Assembly (NCBI RefSeq): GCF_000612505.1
Contig: NZ_CP004078.1
Coordinates: 3,821,252-3,885,251, forward strand
Source: Paenibacillus sabinae T27
GTDB lineage: Bacteria; Bacillota; Bacilli; Paenibacillales; Paenibacillaceae
Direction: 5' to 3'
DNA length: 64,000 bases
The notes beneath the pieces are model-generated. The model had not been told where the DNA came from. It did not search any database and saw nothing but the letters and a program-made list of their open reading frames with translations. The translations under genes were made by a program, and so were the position numbers. Positions 46,201-54,398 of this stretch are shown here, piece after piece; positions within the stretch are counted from its first letter, which is position 1; the number at the start of each line of letters is the position of its first letter.

Positions 46201-47472
46201 TTATTGCGCAGCCGGCGCCGTTGCCGTTCCGCCCTCGGTGTTTGCTTTTTCCGCCTTATGACTGCTCCAATATAAATCCGCGATGGCATCTGCCAGGATA
46301 TCGGAGGTTGCCTTCAGCTCGGCTTCAGTGCTGTCTATGCCGCCCACCTCGATCAGGACGCTGTTCGGCGACATCGACTGGTTATACTCCCCGTTATTGC
46401 CCTTGCCCGACGATTTGCCCCAGATGCCGCGGGAAACTCCCGGGTAGCGCTTCTCCAGAAGCTGATGAATTTTATTGGCGAACTCCTCATTCTTCTTCCA
46501 GTCCTTGTTCGAACGGCCCAGAATAAAATATACCTGCGCGTAGCTTTTTCCGCCGATAACCGTAGTCGTCTTGTCATGCCGCTGCGAGTCGCGGTGAATG
46601 TCGATCAATTCGCTCATTCCCTCATTCTCGCTCATCGCGGCTTTGACGGTCACGCGGGAGTATTTATAGGAAAAGTTCCAGTTGTAATCGGCGACCCTGG
46701 TGGCATAGTCCACCGTGGAATGGAGAGTGCCGATGCCCCGTTTCTCGAGCCGCTGGGTGATGTAGGACCCGACCATCATGACATTTTTGGAAGGGTCGGC
46801 GGAGCTGGGATTGTCGCTCTTGGCGGACAGCAGCGGATTGTATGCTTCGCGCGGATGGGAATGGTAGATCATAATCCGCTTCAACTCCGTGTCTGCAGAT
46901 CCACTATCCTGGGCGGGAGCAGATGACGGCGCCGGAGCGTCGCTATTCTCCGGCAGCGGCGTCTCTTGCGCTCCGGCGCTTCCCCCGGATGTCGGCGCAG
47001 GCGTTGCTTCCGCCGGCTCGTCCGCTCCGGGATGATAATCGACCGGAGCACCCTCCACTCCGCCGGAGCCTTTGCGCAGCAGCACGGCGTCGTCGGCGGC
47101 CATCCCCGGGACCTCCCGGGACAGCAGGCTTTTCGGGTCCCCAGGGTTCACGCTGGTCAGAAGCTGAAACACGAAGCTCGTGACATTCCCTCCCGACAGC
47201 GCGGAGGGTTCCTTCGACTTGGGCAGATGCGGGACTTCCATCCCGAGAAGCTCCTTAAACAGGCCGCCGGAGAGGGAAGCCGCAAGACCTTTCATCGAAG
47301 GAAGCGGCGAGTTATCCAGCCTCTCTCCCGCCATGCCCCCGGTTCCCAGCAGGATGAAGAAGACCAGGGAACCTATGGCAAGGAGCAGCATCGTCCTGCC
47401 AAGCGCCAAAGCGTCAAGGGCCTTGGAACGCAAACGGCCGATGTTCCACAGATGAAACCATTTTCTGTTCAT
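46201..47472 (-). CDS. spoIIP: Stage II sporulation protein P
   Basis: The 423-residue protein is SpoIIP, the peptidoglycan amidase/endopeptidase of the engulfment complex with SpoIID and SpoIIM. It has an N-terminal membrane anchor (about 27-48) and a long disordered Pro/Ser/Ala linker. The catalytic domain has the zinc motif IYHSHPREAY, DIHRDSQRHD and the acidic VLIEVGGIDST. It follows gpr but is separated from it by a terminator, so it needs its own (probably sigma-E) promoter, which I could not define. Confidence 0.94.
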   Translation of the reverse strand: MNRKWFHLWNIGRLRSKALDALALGRTMLLLAIGSLVFFILLGTGGMAGERLDNSPLPSMKGLAASLSGGLFKELLGMEVPHLPKSKEPSALSGGNVTSFVFQLLTSVNPGDPKSLLSREVPGMAADDAVLLRKGSGGVEGAPVDYHPGADEPAEATPAPTSGGSAGAQETPLPENSDAPAPSSAPAQDSGSADTELKRIMIYHSHPREAYNPLLSAKSDNPSSADPSKNVMMVGSYITQRLEKRGIGTLHSTVDYATRVADYNWNFSYKYSRVTVKAAMSENEGMSELIDIHRDSQRHDKTTTVIGGKSYAQVYFILGRSNKDWKKNEEFANKIHQLLEKRYPGVSRGIWGKSSGKGNNGEYNQSMSPNSVLIEVGGIDSTEAELKATSDILADAIADLYWSSHKAEKANTEGGTATAPAAQ

Positions 47473-47596
47473 TATTGTTATGTCCTCCTCATGCTCGCTG
47501 TAATCTCTTATACTTCAAATCTATGAGCGGAAGAGAGACGGTAGAACGAAAGAAAGACAAAATCCCCCGCTATGCGCAGTGATGCCTTCTCCCGGC

Positions 47597-47633
47597 AAAA
47601 AAAGAGCGGGCCTCATTAGGCTCGCCCTCGCTC
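47597..47633 (-). terminator. Terminator between the gpr region and spoIIP
   Basis: Minus-strand GAGCG / CGCTC with inner GCCT/AGGC is followed by T7. Confidence 0.85.
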
Positions 47634-47644
47634 ATTGCTTTCAT

Positions 47645-47836
47645 TTAATTATCCCCGGAGGATACCTCGATCTTGAACACAGAAGAGGTATCGCCTGTGG
47701 AATACAAACCATCCTCCGTCTTCCAAAAAGCCGACACTCCGTAATAGTAAATACCGGCTTCGTGAGGCGCTGTAAAAGAATGGCCGTTCATCGGAACGAT
47801 CGCCTGTTCGTCCCCGGTAAACCGGACGAGGCTGAT
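47645..47836 (-). pseudogene. C-terminal remnant of a secreted or lipoprotein-type gene
   Basis: Right after the gpr stop the minus strand has a 63-codon open frame bounded by TAA on both sides: ISLVRFTGDEQAIVPMNG, then GIYYYGVSAFWKTEDGLYST, ending FKIEVSSGDN. There is no start codon with a ribosome site. The sequence looks like the last beta-strands of an extracellular domain common at the C-terminus of Bacillales lipoproteins. It appears to be a decayed or truncated gene; the rest is not in this window. Confidence 0.5.
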
Positions 47837-47845
47837 TTAGCCAGA

Positions 47846-48847
47846 TCAGTGGGTATAAGCCCCAACATTTCCGGGATCGACGGCGTCATGCAGTGCCGCA
47901 TTCAGTCCGGTGGCCACAACGTTGGCGATATCTTCGATAAATTCGTCGATTTCCTTCGGCGTTACAATCAGATCATGGCCGAGCGGCTCCAGCACTTCCT
48001 TGACCAAAGCCAGCCGCTCCTGCTCCGAAATGCTGTCCAGCAGCCCCATAATTTCCTTGGTCCGACCGTCCGCCCCGCCGAAGTGGCTTCTCATCATTTC
48101 CAGCACGTTGCCCACAATGGTGGAGGCGTAGCATACCGTCGGCACGCCGATGGCGATACAAGGGATGCCCAGCACCTCGCGCGTCAGTCCGCGCCGTTTA
48201 TTGCCGATGCCTGAGCCGGGGTGAATGCCGATATCGGCAATTTGGATCGTCGTGTTGACCCTCTCCAGCGAACGGGAGGCCAGGGCATCAATGGCAATAA
48301 TGGCGTCCGGCTTCGTGCGCTCGACAATCCCCTGAACGATCTCGCTCGATTCAATCCCGGTAAGTCCCAGCACGCCAGGAGCGACGGCGCTGACGTTCCG
48401 GTAGCCCGGGGATACCTGATCCGGCATCAGCTCGTAAAATTGGCGGGTAATCAGGGCGTTCTCCACCACGAGCGGCCCGAGCGAGTCCGGAGTCACGTTC
48501 CAGTTGCCGAGCCCGACAATGAGCACGGATGCATTCTTGCCGATTCCGATCCGCGACATAAAGCTTTCGAACTCGCGGGCGAAGGCTTCGGACACTTTTT
48601 GCTGAAGAGCCGTATCTCCGCCCCGCAGTCCGGGAATTTCCAGCGTGACATAATTGCCGATCGCCCGCCCGATTTGCTGGGAGCCGGCATCGTTGCTCAC
48701 GGCAAGCCGTGTTATTTTGATCCCGTCCGACTCCTCTACTTCCTCGTTCACCCCGGGAATCGGCATATTGCTCAAGCGCTGGGCCATTTCCTTGGACTCT
48801 ACCGCCAAGTCGGTACGCACTGAATAAAGCTGCAGATCCAGTTCCAT
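47846..48847 (-). CDS. gpr: GPR endopeptidase (germination protease)
   Basis: The 333-residue protein is GPR, the A25 protease that degrades small acid-soluble spore proteins at germination. Family blocks are visible: VRTDLAVESKEMA near the N-terminus, VLIVGLGNWNVTPDSLGP, APGVLGLTGIESSEIVQG, IAIDALASRSLERVNTTIQI and GIPCIAIGVPTV. It is made as a zymogen; the expected processing region is the N-terminal ~15 residues. A sigma-G-type promoter lies upstream. It is divergent from rpsT, the usual Bacillales arrangement. Confidence 0.95.
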   Translation of the reverse strand: MELDLQLYSVRTDLAVESKEMAQRLSNMPIPGVNEEVEESDGIKITRLAVSNDAGSQQIGRAIGNYVTLEIPGLRGGDTALQQKVSEAFAREFESFMSRIGIGKNASVLIVGLGNWNVTPDSLGPLVVENALITRQFYELMPDQVSPGYRNVSAVAPGVLGLTGIESSEIVQGIVERTKPDAIIAIDALASRSLERVNTTIQIADIGIHPGSGIGNKRRGLTREVLGIPCIAIGVPTVCYASTIVGNVLEMMRSHFGGADGRTKEIMGLLDSISEQERLALVKEVLEPLGHDLIVTPKEIDEFIEDIANVVATGLNAALHDAVDPGNVGAYTH

Positions 48848-48904
48848 ACGTTATGCGCCTCCTATCCTTTTTAACAATAAGAAATCAAGTTTCTTCCTGA
48901 CTAC

Positions 48905-48935
48905 TAGTGTGCGGGAGGAGAGGCAGGATTATGCA
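48905..48935 (-). promoter_or_regulatory. Sigma-G-type promoter of gpr
   Basis: Minus-strand TGCATA (48930-48935), 18 nt, then CACACTA (48905-48911). This is close to the sigma-F/sigma-G pattern (TGNATA, 17-18 nt, CATNCTA). It is 58 bp upstream of gpr, a forespore gene in Bacillus. Confidence 0.65.
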
Positions 48936-48966
48936 AAAAGAGACGGGGAATTTACATGGTTCCTTG

Positions 48967-48995
48967 TTGCATTTTGCCGCTCTGCATGCTAAACT
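48967..48995 (+). promoter_or_regulatory. Candidate sigma-A promoter of rpsT
   Basis: TTGCAT (48967-48972), 17 nt, TAAACT (48990-48995), 58 bp before rpsT. Each hexamer has 4 to 5 consensus bases. Confidence 0.5.
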
Positions 48996-49052
48996 ATTTT
49001 AAGTTGTGAATCATTTTGATGATTTCCGAATGCCTTACAGGAGGTGAATGCA

Positions 49053-49325
49053 ATGCCAAACATTAAATCCGCGGTAAAACGCGTTAAGACAACGGAAAAA
49101 CGCCGTGCGCTGAACGCTTCCCAAAAATCCGCCCTTCGTACAGCTGTCAAAGCTGCCGACCTCGCGGTGGAAGGTACGGAAGTAGAAACTGCCAAAGCTG
49201 CTATCCAAGCTGCTTCCCAGAAGCTGGACAAGGCCGTAACTAAAGGTCTGGTTCATAAAAATGCGGCTGCCCGTAAGAAATCCCGCTTGGCGAAGAAATT
49301 GAACGCTCTTTCCGCTCAGGGCTAA
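49053..49325 (+). CDS. rpsT: 30S ribosomal protein S20
   Basis: The 90-residue basic protein begins [20 protein letters not shown] and ends [17 protein letters not shown], a standard bS20. The ATG at 49053 has GGAGGTG 6 nt upstream; a start three codons earlier overlaps that site. It is monocistronic, with a terminator 25 bp after the stop. Confidence 0.97.
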   Translation: MPNIKSAVKRVKTTEKRRALNASQKSALRTAVKAADLAVEGTEVETAKAAIQAASQKLDKAVTKGLVHKNAAARKKSRLAKKLNALSAQG

Positions 49326-49350
49326 GAGCTTCTATATCGAGCAATTGAAG

Positions 49351-49388
49351 AACCTGACCGCTCCCGATGACGCGGTTCAGGTTTTTTT
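49351..49388 (+). terminator. Rho-independent terminator of rpsT
   Basis: AACCTGACCGC pairs with GCGGTTCAGGTT and is followed by T6-7. Confidence 0.93.
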
Positions 49389-49474
49389 GTTGTTCGTTCT
49401 CCTCTCCATTCTCTCCTCCCGCTCCTTCCATTCACAAACTCTTCACTGGACACCAAGCTTTGGAAAATATATCC

Positions 49475-49502
49475 TTTGAACATACCGAACGTTCGGTATC
49501 TT
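49475..49502 (+). promoter_or_regulatory. TetR promoter with palindromic operator
   Basis: ATACCGAACGTTCGGTAT is a perfect 18-bp palindrome (49482-49499). It lies within the spacer of a likely promoter (TTTGAA at 49475-49480, TATCTT at 49497-49502), 22 bp before the TetR start, so it is the probable autoregulatory site. Confidence 0.8.
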
Positions 49503-49524
49503 ATTGAAAGGAGGCGTCCCGGCT

Positions 49525-50118
49525 TTGACTCCTAATCAACGCTCTCATGATTCGGTTCAGACTAAAGAAACAATACTTTCACACGCCAAAGCTCTATTTT
49601 CGCAAAAAGGATACAAAGGCGTTTCGATCAGCGATATTTGCACGGCAACAGGTCTAAGCAAAGGCAGTATTTATCATCACTTTAAGAATAAAGAGGATCT
49701 TTTTGTCCATCTGGCCGAAGCATCCTTCGAAGATTCCTGGAAAGACTGGGACAGCCGCTCCGCCCAGTTCTCTTCGGCGGTCGACAAGCTGTATGCTTAC
49801 AGCGAGCTTTTTGCTGATAATGTGGATCTTTCGCTTACCAAAGCCGGCGAGGATTTTATGGCGACCATCGGGGCTGACTCCGCAGCGGTCCAGAAATTTG
49901 GCGTTATCATTACAGGCTATGTACGGCGTTTTGAGGAGATTATCCGAGAAGGAATTGAGAGCGGAGAATTCAAGCAGGATGAGCCGGGAGAAATGGCTTT
50001 TGCCCTGCTGGCCTCTTATTCTGGATTGGCGAATAACACGCGCTTTCTGGATAAGGAAAATGTGAGACGGATGTACCGAAAAATGACGGACATGCTGCTT
50101 GACGGCATCCGTAAATAG
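49525..50118 (+). CDS. TetR/AcrR family transcriptional regulator
   Basis: The 197-residue protein has the TetR helix-turn-helix ISDICTATGLSKGSIYHHFK (about residues 34-53) and a ligand-binding C-terminal domain. The TTG at 49525 follows AAAGGAGG by 9 nt; a TTG at 49504 would overlap the ribosome site. A perfect palindrome in its promoter suggests autorepression. The next gene, a glycosyltransferase, starts 13 bp downstream and is probably co-regulated. The ligand is unknown. Confidence 0.88.
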   Translation: MTPNQRSHDSVQTKETILSHAKALFSQKGYKGVSISDICTATGLSKGSIYHHFKNKEDLFVHLAEASFEDSWKDWDSRSAQFSSAVDKLYAYSELFADNVDLSLTKAGEDFMATIGADSAAVQKFGVIITGYVRRFEEIIREGIESGEFKQDEPGEMAFALLASYSGLANNTRFLDKENVRRMYRKMTDMLLDGIRK

Positions 50119-50131
50119 GAGTTGATTCTTA

Positions 50132-50893
50132 ATGGAAAATCATAGGTTTGCAGGGCCCGATGAAACGGGAGAGATCCTCTTCTCCGTCCTGATTCCCGCG
50201 CATAACGAGGAAAAATATATCACCAAATGTCTGGACTCCATTGCTGCCGCCTTGGAGAACTGCGTCGGCCAAGTTGAGGTCATTGTCATTCTGAACCGCT
50301 GTACCGACAAGACGGAAGAAATCGCACGCTCGTATAACTGCGTTATTGTACACGACGACCGCAAAAATTTATCGCAAATCCGAAACACCGGTGCAGCGGC
50401 AGCCAGAGGAGAAATCATCGTGACGATCGACGCAGACAGCCGGATGACAGCTAACATGCTCTCCGAAATCGAGTGGCAGCTGTCCGGGGGAAAATACATC
50501 GGCGGAGGCACCACAGGAAGATTCGAGCGGATGAGCCTTGGCATCGCCGTATCCGCACTGGCGCTTCTCGTTCCTATGGCAATCAAATACGGAGCGATCT
50601 CGGTCGGTATATTTTGGTGCCGAAAGAGCGACTTCGATGCCATCGGCGGCTTTAATGAGAATATGCTGATGTCCGAGGATGCCGACTTTGCCCGGAGGCT
50701 CAAGACCTACGGAAAGCGCTTCGGGAAAAAATACGGAACGTTGACCAAAGCCTATATGATTACCTCCTGCCGAAAGTTCGATCAAGCTGGAGACTGGTTT
50801 CTTGTGAAGCATCCGAAGCTGATTCTCGCCTACTTGAAGGGGACCGACCACGCGCATGCGGACCAGGCCTATTACGAGAATCAAGGAAGATAG
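50132..50893 (+). CDS. Family 2 glycosyltransferase
   Basis: The 253-residue protein has the GT-A fold of GT2: FSVLIPAHNEEKYITKCLDS at the start, the acidic pair in GEIIVTIDADSRM and an acceptor-side SEDADFARRLKTYGK. A hydrophobic stretch in the middle (LGIAVSALALLVPMAIKYG) may associate with the membrane. Donor and acceptor cannot be told. It is the only gene besides the regulator in the TetR operon. Glycosyltransferases under TetR control are uncommon, so an envelope or small-molecule modification response is possible. Confidence 0.82.
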   Translation: MENHRFAGPDETGEILFSVLIPAHNEEKYITKCLDSIAAALENCVGQVEVIVILNRCTDKTEEIARSYNCVIVHDDRKNLSQIRNTGAAAARGEIIVTIDADSRMTANMLSEIEWQLSGGKYIGGGTTGRFERMSLGIAVSALALLVPMAIKYGAISVGIFWCRKSDFDAIGGFNENMLMSEDADFARRLKTYGKRFGKKYGTLTKAYMITSCRKFDQAGDWFLVKHPKLILAYLKGTDHAHADQAYYENQGR

Positions 50894-50911
50894 TTTACAT
50901 AGATAGAGTTC

Positions 50912-51943
50912 TTAAGCTGTCCTTCCGGCGCCAAGGCGCAGCATGAACAGCTCCAGCCCCAGCACCTTATCGATACCGCCCGTCTTCATCTGGAAATCCA
51001 GGTCGGCGAGGAGGCTCAAAATCTCTCTCAGCTGCTCCCCGCGGAACTTGCGAGCCTGCTCTCCGGCCAGCTTGACGGCATACGGATGAAGCCCGAGTTG
51101 GGAGGCGATCTGCCCCTGAGTGTAGCTCTGAGAAGACAGATCCTTGACCTGCAAAATAATCCGGAACTGCCGCGCGACGAGCGCGGCGATCTTGATCGGC
51201 TCCTCCCGCTGCTTGAGCAGCTCATGCAGCGTTCTCAAGGCTCTGTCCAGCCGCAGATTGGCAATGTCCTCCACCAGCGTGAACACATTCTGCTCCGTTC
51301 CGCGCGGCACCAGACTCTCTATAGCGGCAGAGTCCACCGTTCCCCCGCGGCCTGCGAACAGGCACAGCTTGTCCATCTCCGCCGACAGTCCCTGAAGCCC
51401 CGTTCCAGCGGCAGCGATGAGCGCTTCGGCCGCCCCCGGAGCGGCTTCACTGCCGCGGTCGCGTATGCCTTTCTCCACCCAGCGGAGCAGCTCCTCCGCG
51501 CCGAGTGGGTTGAAAGCCAGCACGGTTCCGGCCGATTTCAGCGCCTTGACGATTTTTTTGCGCTCATCGAGCTTGTCGCTGTTCACCAGAAAGACGATCA
51601 CGCTGAATTCGGCGGGACTGGATAAGTATTCCTGAAGTACCTCGGGGCGGTGTTCCAGCTTGGCATTATCCTTGCCCGCCGTGAACAGCGAGGCGTCCCG
51701 GACCACCAGCAGCTTGCGGGGTACCATAAACGGCACGGTCTCGGCCTCTTCCACCACCGCCTGAATTGGCGTCTCGGAAAGATCGAACGGAACCACCGCG
51801 AAATCGCGGTCCTCCTTCGCAATCAGCTCGCTCTCCAAAAAAGCCGCAAATTCGTTCATGCGGAATTTTTCGCTTCCATATAAACAATAGATGGGGGAGA
51901 ACTTCCCCTGCTTGATTTCTTTGGCCGCCGCTTTGGCATCCAT
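50912..51943 (-). CDS. holA: DNA polymerase III subunit delta (HolA)
   Basis: The 343-residue protein is the clamp-loader delta subunit. The N-terminal AAA-like domain contains FSPIYCLYGSEKFRM and VPFMVPRKLLVVRDASLF. The C-terminal collar region contains EEPIKIAALVARQFRIILQV and LGLHPYAVKLAGEQARKF. I start at 51943; AAAGGAAG lies upstream, inside an 8-codon in-frame extension. It is convergent with the glycosyltransferase gene. Confidence 0.93.
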   Translation of the reverse strand: MDAKAAAKEIKQGKFSPIYCLYGSEKFRMNEFAAFLESELIAKEDRDFAVVPFDLSETPIQAVVEEAETVPFMVPRKLLVVRDASLFTAGKDNAKLEHRPEVLQEYLSSPAEFSVIVFLVNSDKLDERKKIVKALKSAGTVLAFNPLGAEELLRWVEKGIRDRGSEAAPGAAEALIAAAGTGLQGLSAEMDKLCLFAGRGGTVDSAAIESLVPRGTEQNVFTLVEDIANLRLDRALRTLHELLKQREEPIKIAALVARQFRIILQVKDLSSQSYTQGQIASQLGLHPYAVKLAGEQARKFRGEQLREILSLLADLDFQMKTGGIDKVLGLELFMLRLGAGRTA

Positions 51944-52061
51944 GCTGCGCCACTTCCTTTTTTTCATATCTGCTTTGTTGCCGAGAATGTTCGTTCCAAT
52001 AGTTTAACAAAAAACGAACCGGTGCGTAAGAGCGCGAATGCTGGACAATCCGTGAGTGTAC

Positions 52062-52107
52062 AAGCAAAAGCGAAGAGACCCCGGCAACCATGCCGGAGCC
52101 TCCTCGC
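52062..52107 (-). terminator. Terminator of the sigma-W-like operon
   Basis: A long minus-strand stem (GCGA-GAG-...-CCGGCA with TGCCGG-...-CTC-TTCGC) is followed by TTTTGCTT, between the anti-sigma gene and holA. An outer repeat GCGTAAGAGCG/CGCTCTTACGC flanks the region. Confidence 0.85.
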
Positions 52108-52264
52108 TCTTACGCGGCTCATCTATATAAACGGCGGGGCGGGAAGCTCTAGAAACTTCCCAGCCGCCGGTCATACCGATGTCTTCACCCGGGAACTGCC
52201 GCTCCATGGCAATTCCTGTCCCCATACTGTATTGTATTCAGTTGGCTGCAAAACGTGCAGCTTT

Positions 52265-53518
52265 TCACTGTTTTGTTGAAGATTCCGGCGACGGAGACGG
52301 AGACGGCGGCGGGGATGCCGGTTCCGCCGAACCCGATGCCGAAGGGGCGGCCGAATGGGCCGGAGTCTCCTGCGGTACGGTATATGTGCCGCGCAGTTCT
52401 TTGCCTTCCGCTGACGTCACATAAGTAAACTGGCGGTTGTCGGCAGACCATTCGCCGGAGACCCATGCGCCTTCAAAGGAAATCGTGTCAACAGCCTGTC
52501 TTCCCTCTGCATTGTTCCCTGCGGCGCGGTAAATCACGAGTTTCTGCCCCTCGATCGCCGCGGTATACCGGCCGTCGGGAGACGTCCAGGACGGGGGCTC
52601 AGCAGGCGAACCGGGCGGAGTTTCGATCGGTGCGATCCCCATAATTCCCGCGGCTCCATCTTTGAAGCTCGGGGCTTGCAGCGTATTCTCCGGTATCATC
52701 GGATCGCTTTGGCTATCGCTCAGCTCCTTGTCGGCGTTCGGCGATTCAGACGTCCCGGCCGCTGCTGAAGGAGGGGCCAATTTCTCCGATTGTCCACTGT
52801 GTTCCGTACCCGGTGACGTACTCTTGGCCGACTCACCCTTCCGGTTGTCCGTTGATCTCTCAGCAGGATCGGCGGTTTTCGGCGCGGCTCCCCCTCCCTG
52901 CCCGTTCTGCCCGCCTTCTGCCGGGGAAGAACTGTCCGGCGCAGCCATGATCGACGCTCCGGTATCGGCCGGAGTGGAGTTCTCTTCTCCCGGGGAGCTT
53001 CCTACCTCTGCGCCAAATGTCATTTTCGTAGCGGCATCGTCTCCGCTGCTGCCTGCAGTTGAATCGCTTCGCTTAGACTGCGCACTGCTGTTCATCTCCT
53101 CGTCCACTTGGGCGCCCGGCAGCTTCTCCGGCATATTGAACATCGCAATGGCAAGCACCACCGCCGCAGCGGCTATGCCTATTCCGAAACGGGGGGCGAG
53201 AGAGGAGCTCCGGTTCCGCGCCCGCGACGCCTTGCGACTCATGGGCTGGGCCTGCGGTTCTTCCGCGGGACTAGCGGCCATAACACCAGCCTCCCGGTCA
53301 ATGGCCTCAAGCTTTGGCAGAATCGAATCCACCAGACTGAAAGGCGGGCTAACGTCGGGGAGCTGTTCCAGCTCTTTGGAGAGCACGTTCAACCGCTCGA
53401 ACAATTCCGCGCAGGAAGGGCAATTGTCGATATGACGGAACATTTCAAGACTCTCATCCGGACTCAAATCATGATCCAAATAACGGTGCATCCATTCCAT
53501 CACCTCCGCGCAGTTCAT
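52265..53518 (-). CDS. Anti-sigma factor with zinc-finger N-terminus (RsiW-like)
   Basis: The 417-residue protein has the anti-sigma zinc finger HIDNCPSCAELF (residues 29-40) and a single membrane helix near 110-128. About 170 residues of Ser/Ala/Pro/acidic disordered chain follow. A compact C-terminal region near WTSPDGRYTAAIEGQKLVIY reads like a beta-propeller blade, and a Pro/Ser tail ends it. Its start overlaps the sigma gene (ATGA). In Bacillus RsiW is destroyed by PrsW and RasP after envelope stress. This one is much longer than RsiW (about 208). Confidence 0.88.
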   Translation of the reverse strand: MNCAEVMEWMHRYLDHDLSPDESLEMFRHIDNCPSCAELFERLNVLSKELEQLPDVSPPFSLVDSILPKLEAIDREAGVMAASPAEEPQAQPMSRKASRARNRSSSLAPRFGIGIAAAAVVLAIAMFNMPEKLPGAQVDEEMNSSAQSKRSDSTAGSSGDDAATKMTFGAEVGSSPGEENSTPADTGASIMAAPDSSSPAEGGQNGQGGGAAPKTADPAERSTDNRKGESAKSTSPGTEHSGQSEKLAPPSAAAGTSESPNADKELSDSQSDPMIPENTLQAPSFKDGAAGIMGIAPIETPPGSPAEPPSWTSPDGRYTAAIEGQKLVIYRAAGNNAEGRQAVDTISFEGAWVSGEWSADNRQFTYVTSAEGKELRGTYTVPQETPAHSAAPSASGSAEPASPPPSPSPSPESSTKQ

Positions 53519-54063
53519 CCCGATACACCACCTTTCTGATACTCCTGAAGTCTGTTTTGCAGCTGCTGTCTTGCCCTGAACAGATAGGATTTCACCGTGT
53601 TCAGCGGCAGATCCAGGCAGTCCGCTATCTCGTTGTAAGAAAAATCCTGCAAATAACGCAGCACGATAACCGTACGGTGATGCTCGGGCAGCTGGTCAAT
53701 CGCTTCACGGATATCCTCCGCCAAATAGGTGGACAGCACATCCCGTTCCACATTTTGCTTGTCCTTGAACACCAGCTCATGCTCGTCAATGGAAACCGTC
53801 GGTTTTGTTTTTCTGAATTTATCAATGCATATATTGGTCACGATCCGCTGAACCCAGGTCTTGAACTGGGCCTTCTCTTCATAGGAGCCGATTTTGGTGT
53901 ATACCCGGATTAAAGCCTCCTGCGAAGCGTCCAGCGCATCCTGCTCATTATGCAAAATGTAAAAGGCCGTCTTGTACACATGGCCTTCAATTTCTCGCAA
54001 TAGGGTGATTAGAGCGTCGCGATCGCCCGATTGAGCGGCTCTGATGAGTCCCTGCTCCACCAC
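53515..54063 (-). CDS. ECF RNA polymerase sigma factor, sigma-W-like
   Basis: The 182-residue protein has intact region 2 (AFYILHNEQDALDASQEALI, with TWVQRIVTNICIDKFRK) and region 4 (LPEHHRTVIVLRYLQDFSYN and IADCLDLPLNTVKSYLFRAR). Its anti-sigma partner overlaps its stop. It resembles the sigma-W/sigma-M group; exact identity is not proven. A sigma-W-type promoter exists in front of nfeD-floA at 5488-5513. Its own upstream region has a TGAAAC at 54182-54187 (minus strand) but no matching CGTA at 16 nt. Confidence 0.9.
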   Translation of the reverse strand: MVEQGLIRAAQSGDRDALITLLREIEGHVYKTAFYILHNEQDALDASQEALIRVYTKIGSYEEKAQFKTWVQRIVTNICIDKFRKTKPTVSIDEHELVFKDKQNVERDVLSTYLAEDIREAIDQLPEHHRTVIVLRYLQDFSYNEIADCLDLPLNTVKSYLFRARQQLQNRLQEYQKGGVSG

Positions 54064-54351
54064 GAAGGTTCCCCCTCTCTATGCAATCTTACTGACGCGC
54101 AAGACCGCTGAATTGTTGCAATCTGTAATAACTTTTTGGAATACCAGATTGTGATAACTGCGTTTTTCGTGGAGTTAAATCGTTTCAAATATAAACGGCC
54201 TGATTTCCAGGCGCACACCTTTCTAAGCATACAGGGAAACGATGGGGCAATCAAACGTTCCGTCATCCTAATTTTATTACAAAAATGACATATTGCGCCT
54301 CTTTTAACTCGTTGAATTCCTCGCGCAAAATGATACGATCCAGCGGACGCC
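54064..54351. other. Gene-free gap upstream of the sigma-W-like gene
   Basis: This 288-bp AT-richer gap separates the sigma gene from eda. Apart from a -35-like TGAAAC (54182-54187, minus strand) I see no certain promoter, no ORF of substance and no repeat. Confidence 0.5.
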
Positions 54352-54380
54352 AAAAAACCGCCTTCCAATTAGGAAAGCGG
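54352..54380 (-). terminator. Terminator of eda
   Basis: Minus-strand CCGCTTTCC / GGAAGGCGG stem (one G-U) with a 5-nt loop is followed by T6, 19 bp after the eda stop. Confidence 0.93.
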
Positions 54381-54398
54381 CTCCTGTCCAAGCCGGAA

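Noticed and set aside
54182..54187. TGAAAC upstream of the sigma-W-like gene as an autoregulatory promoter
   Set aside because: No CGTA or CGTC at 15-17 nt downstream, so only half the motif is present.
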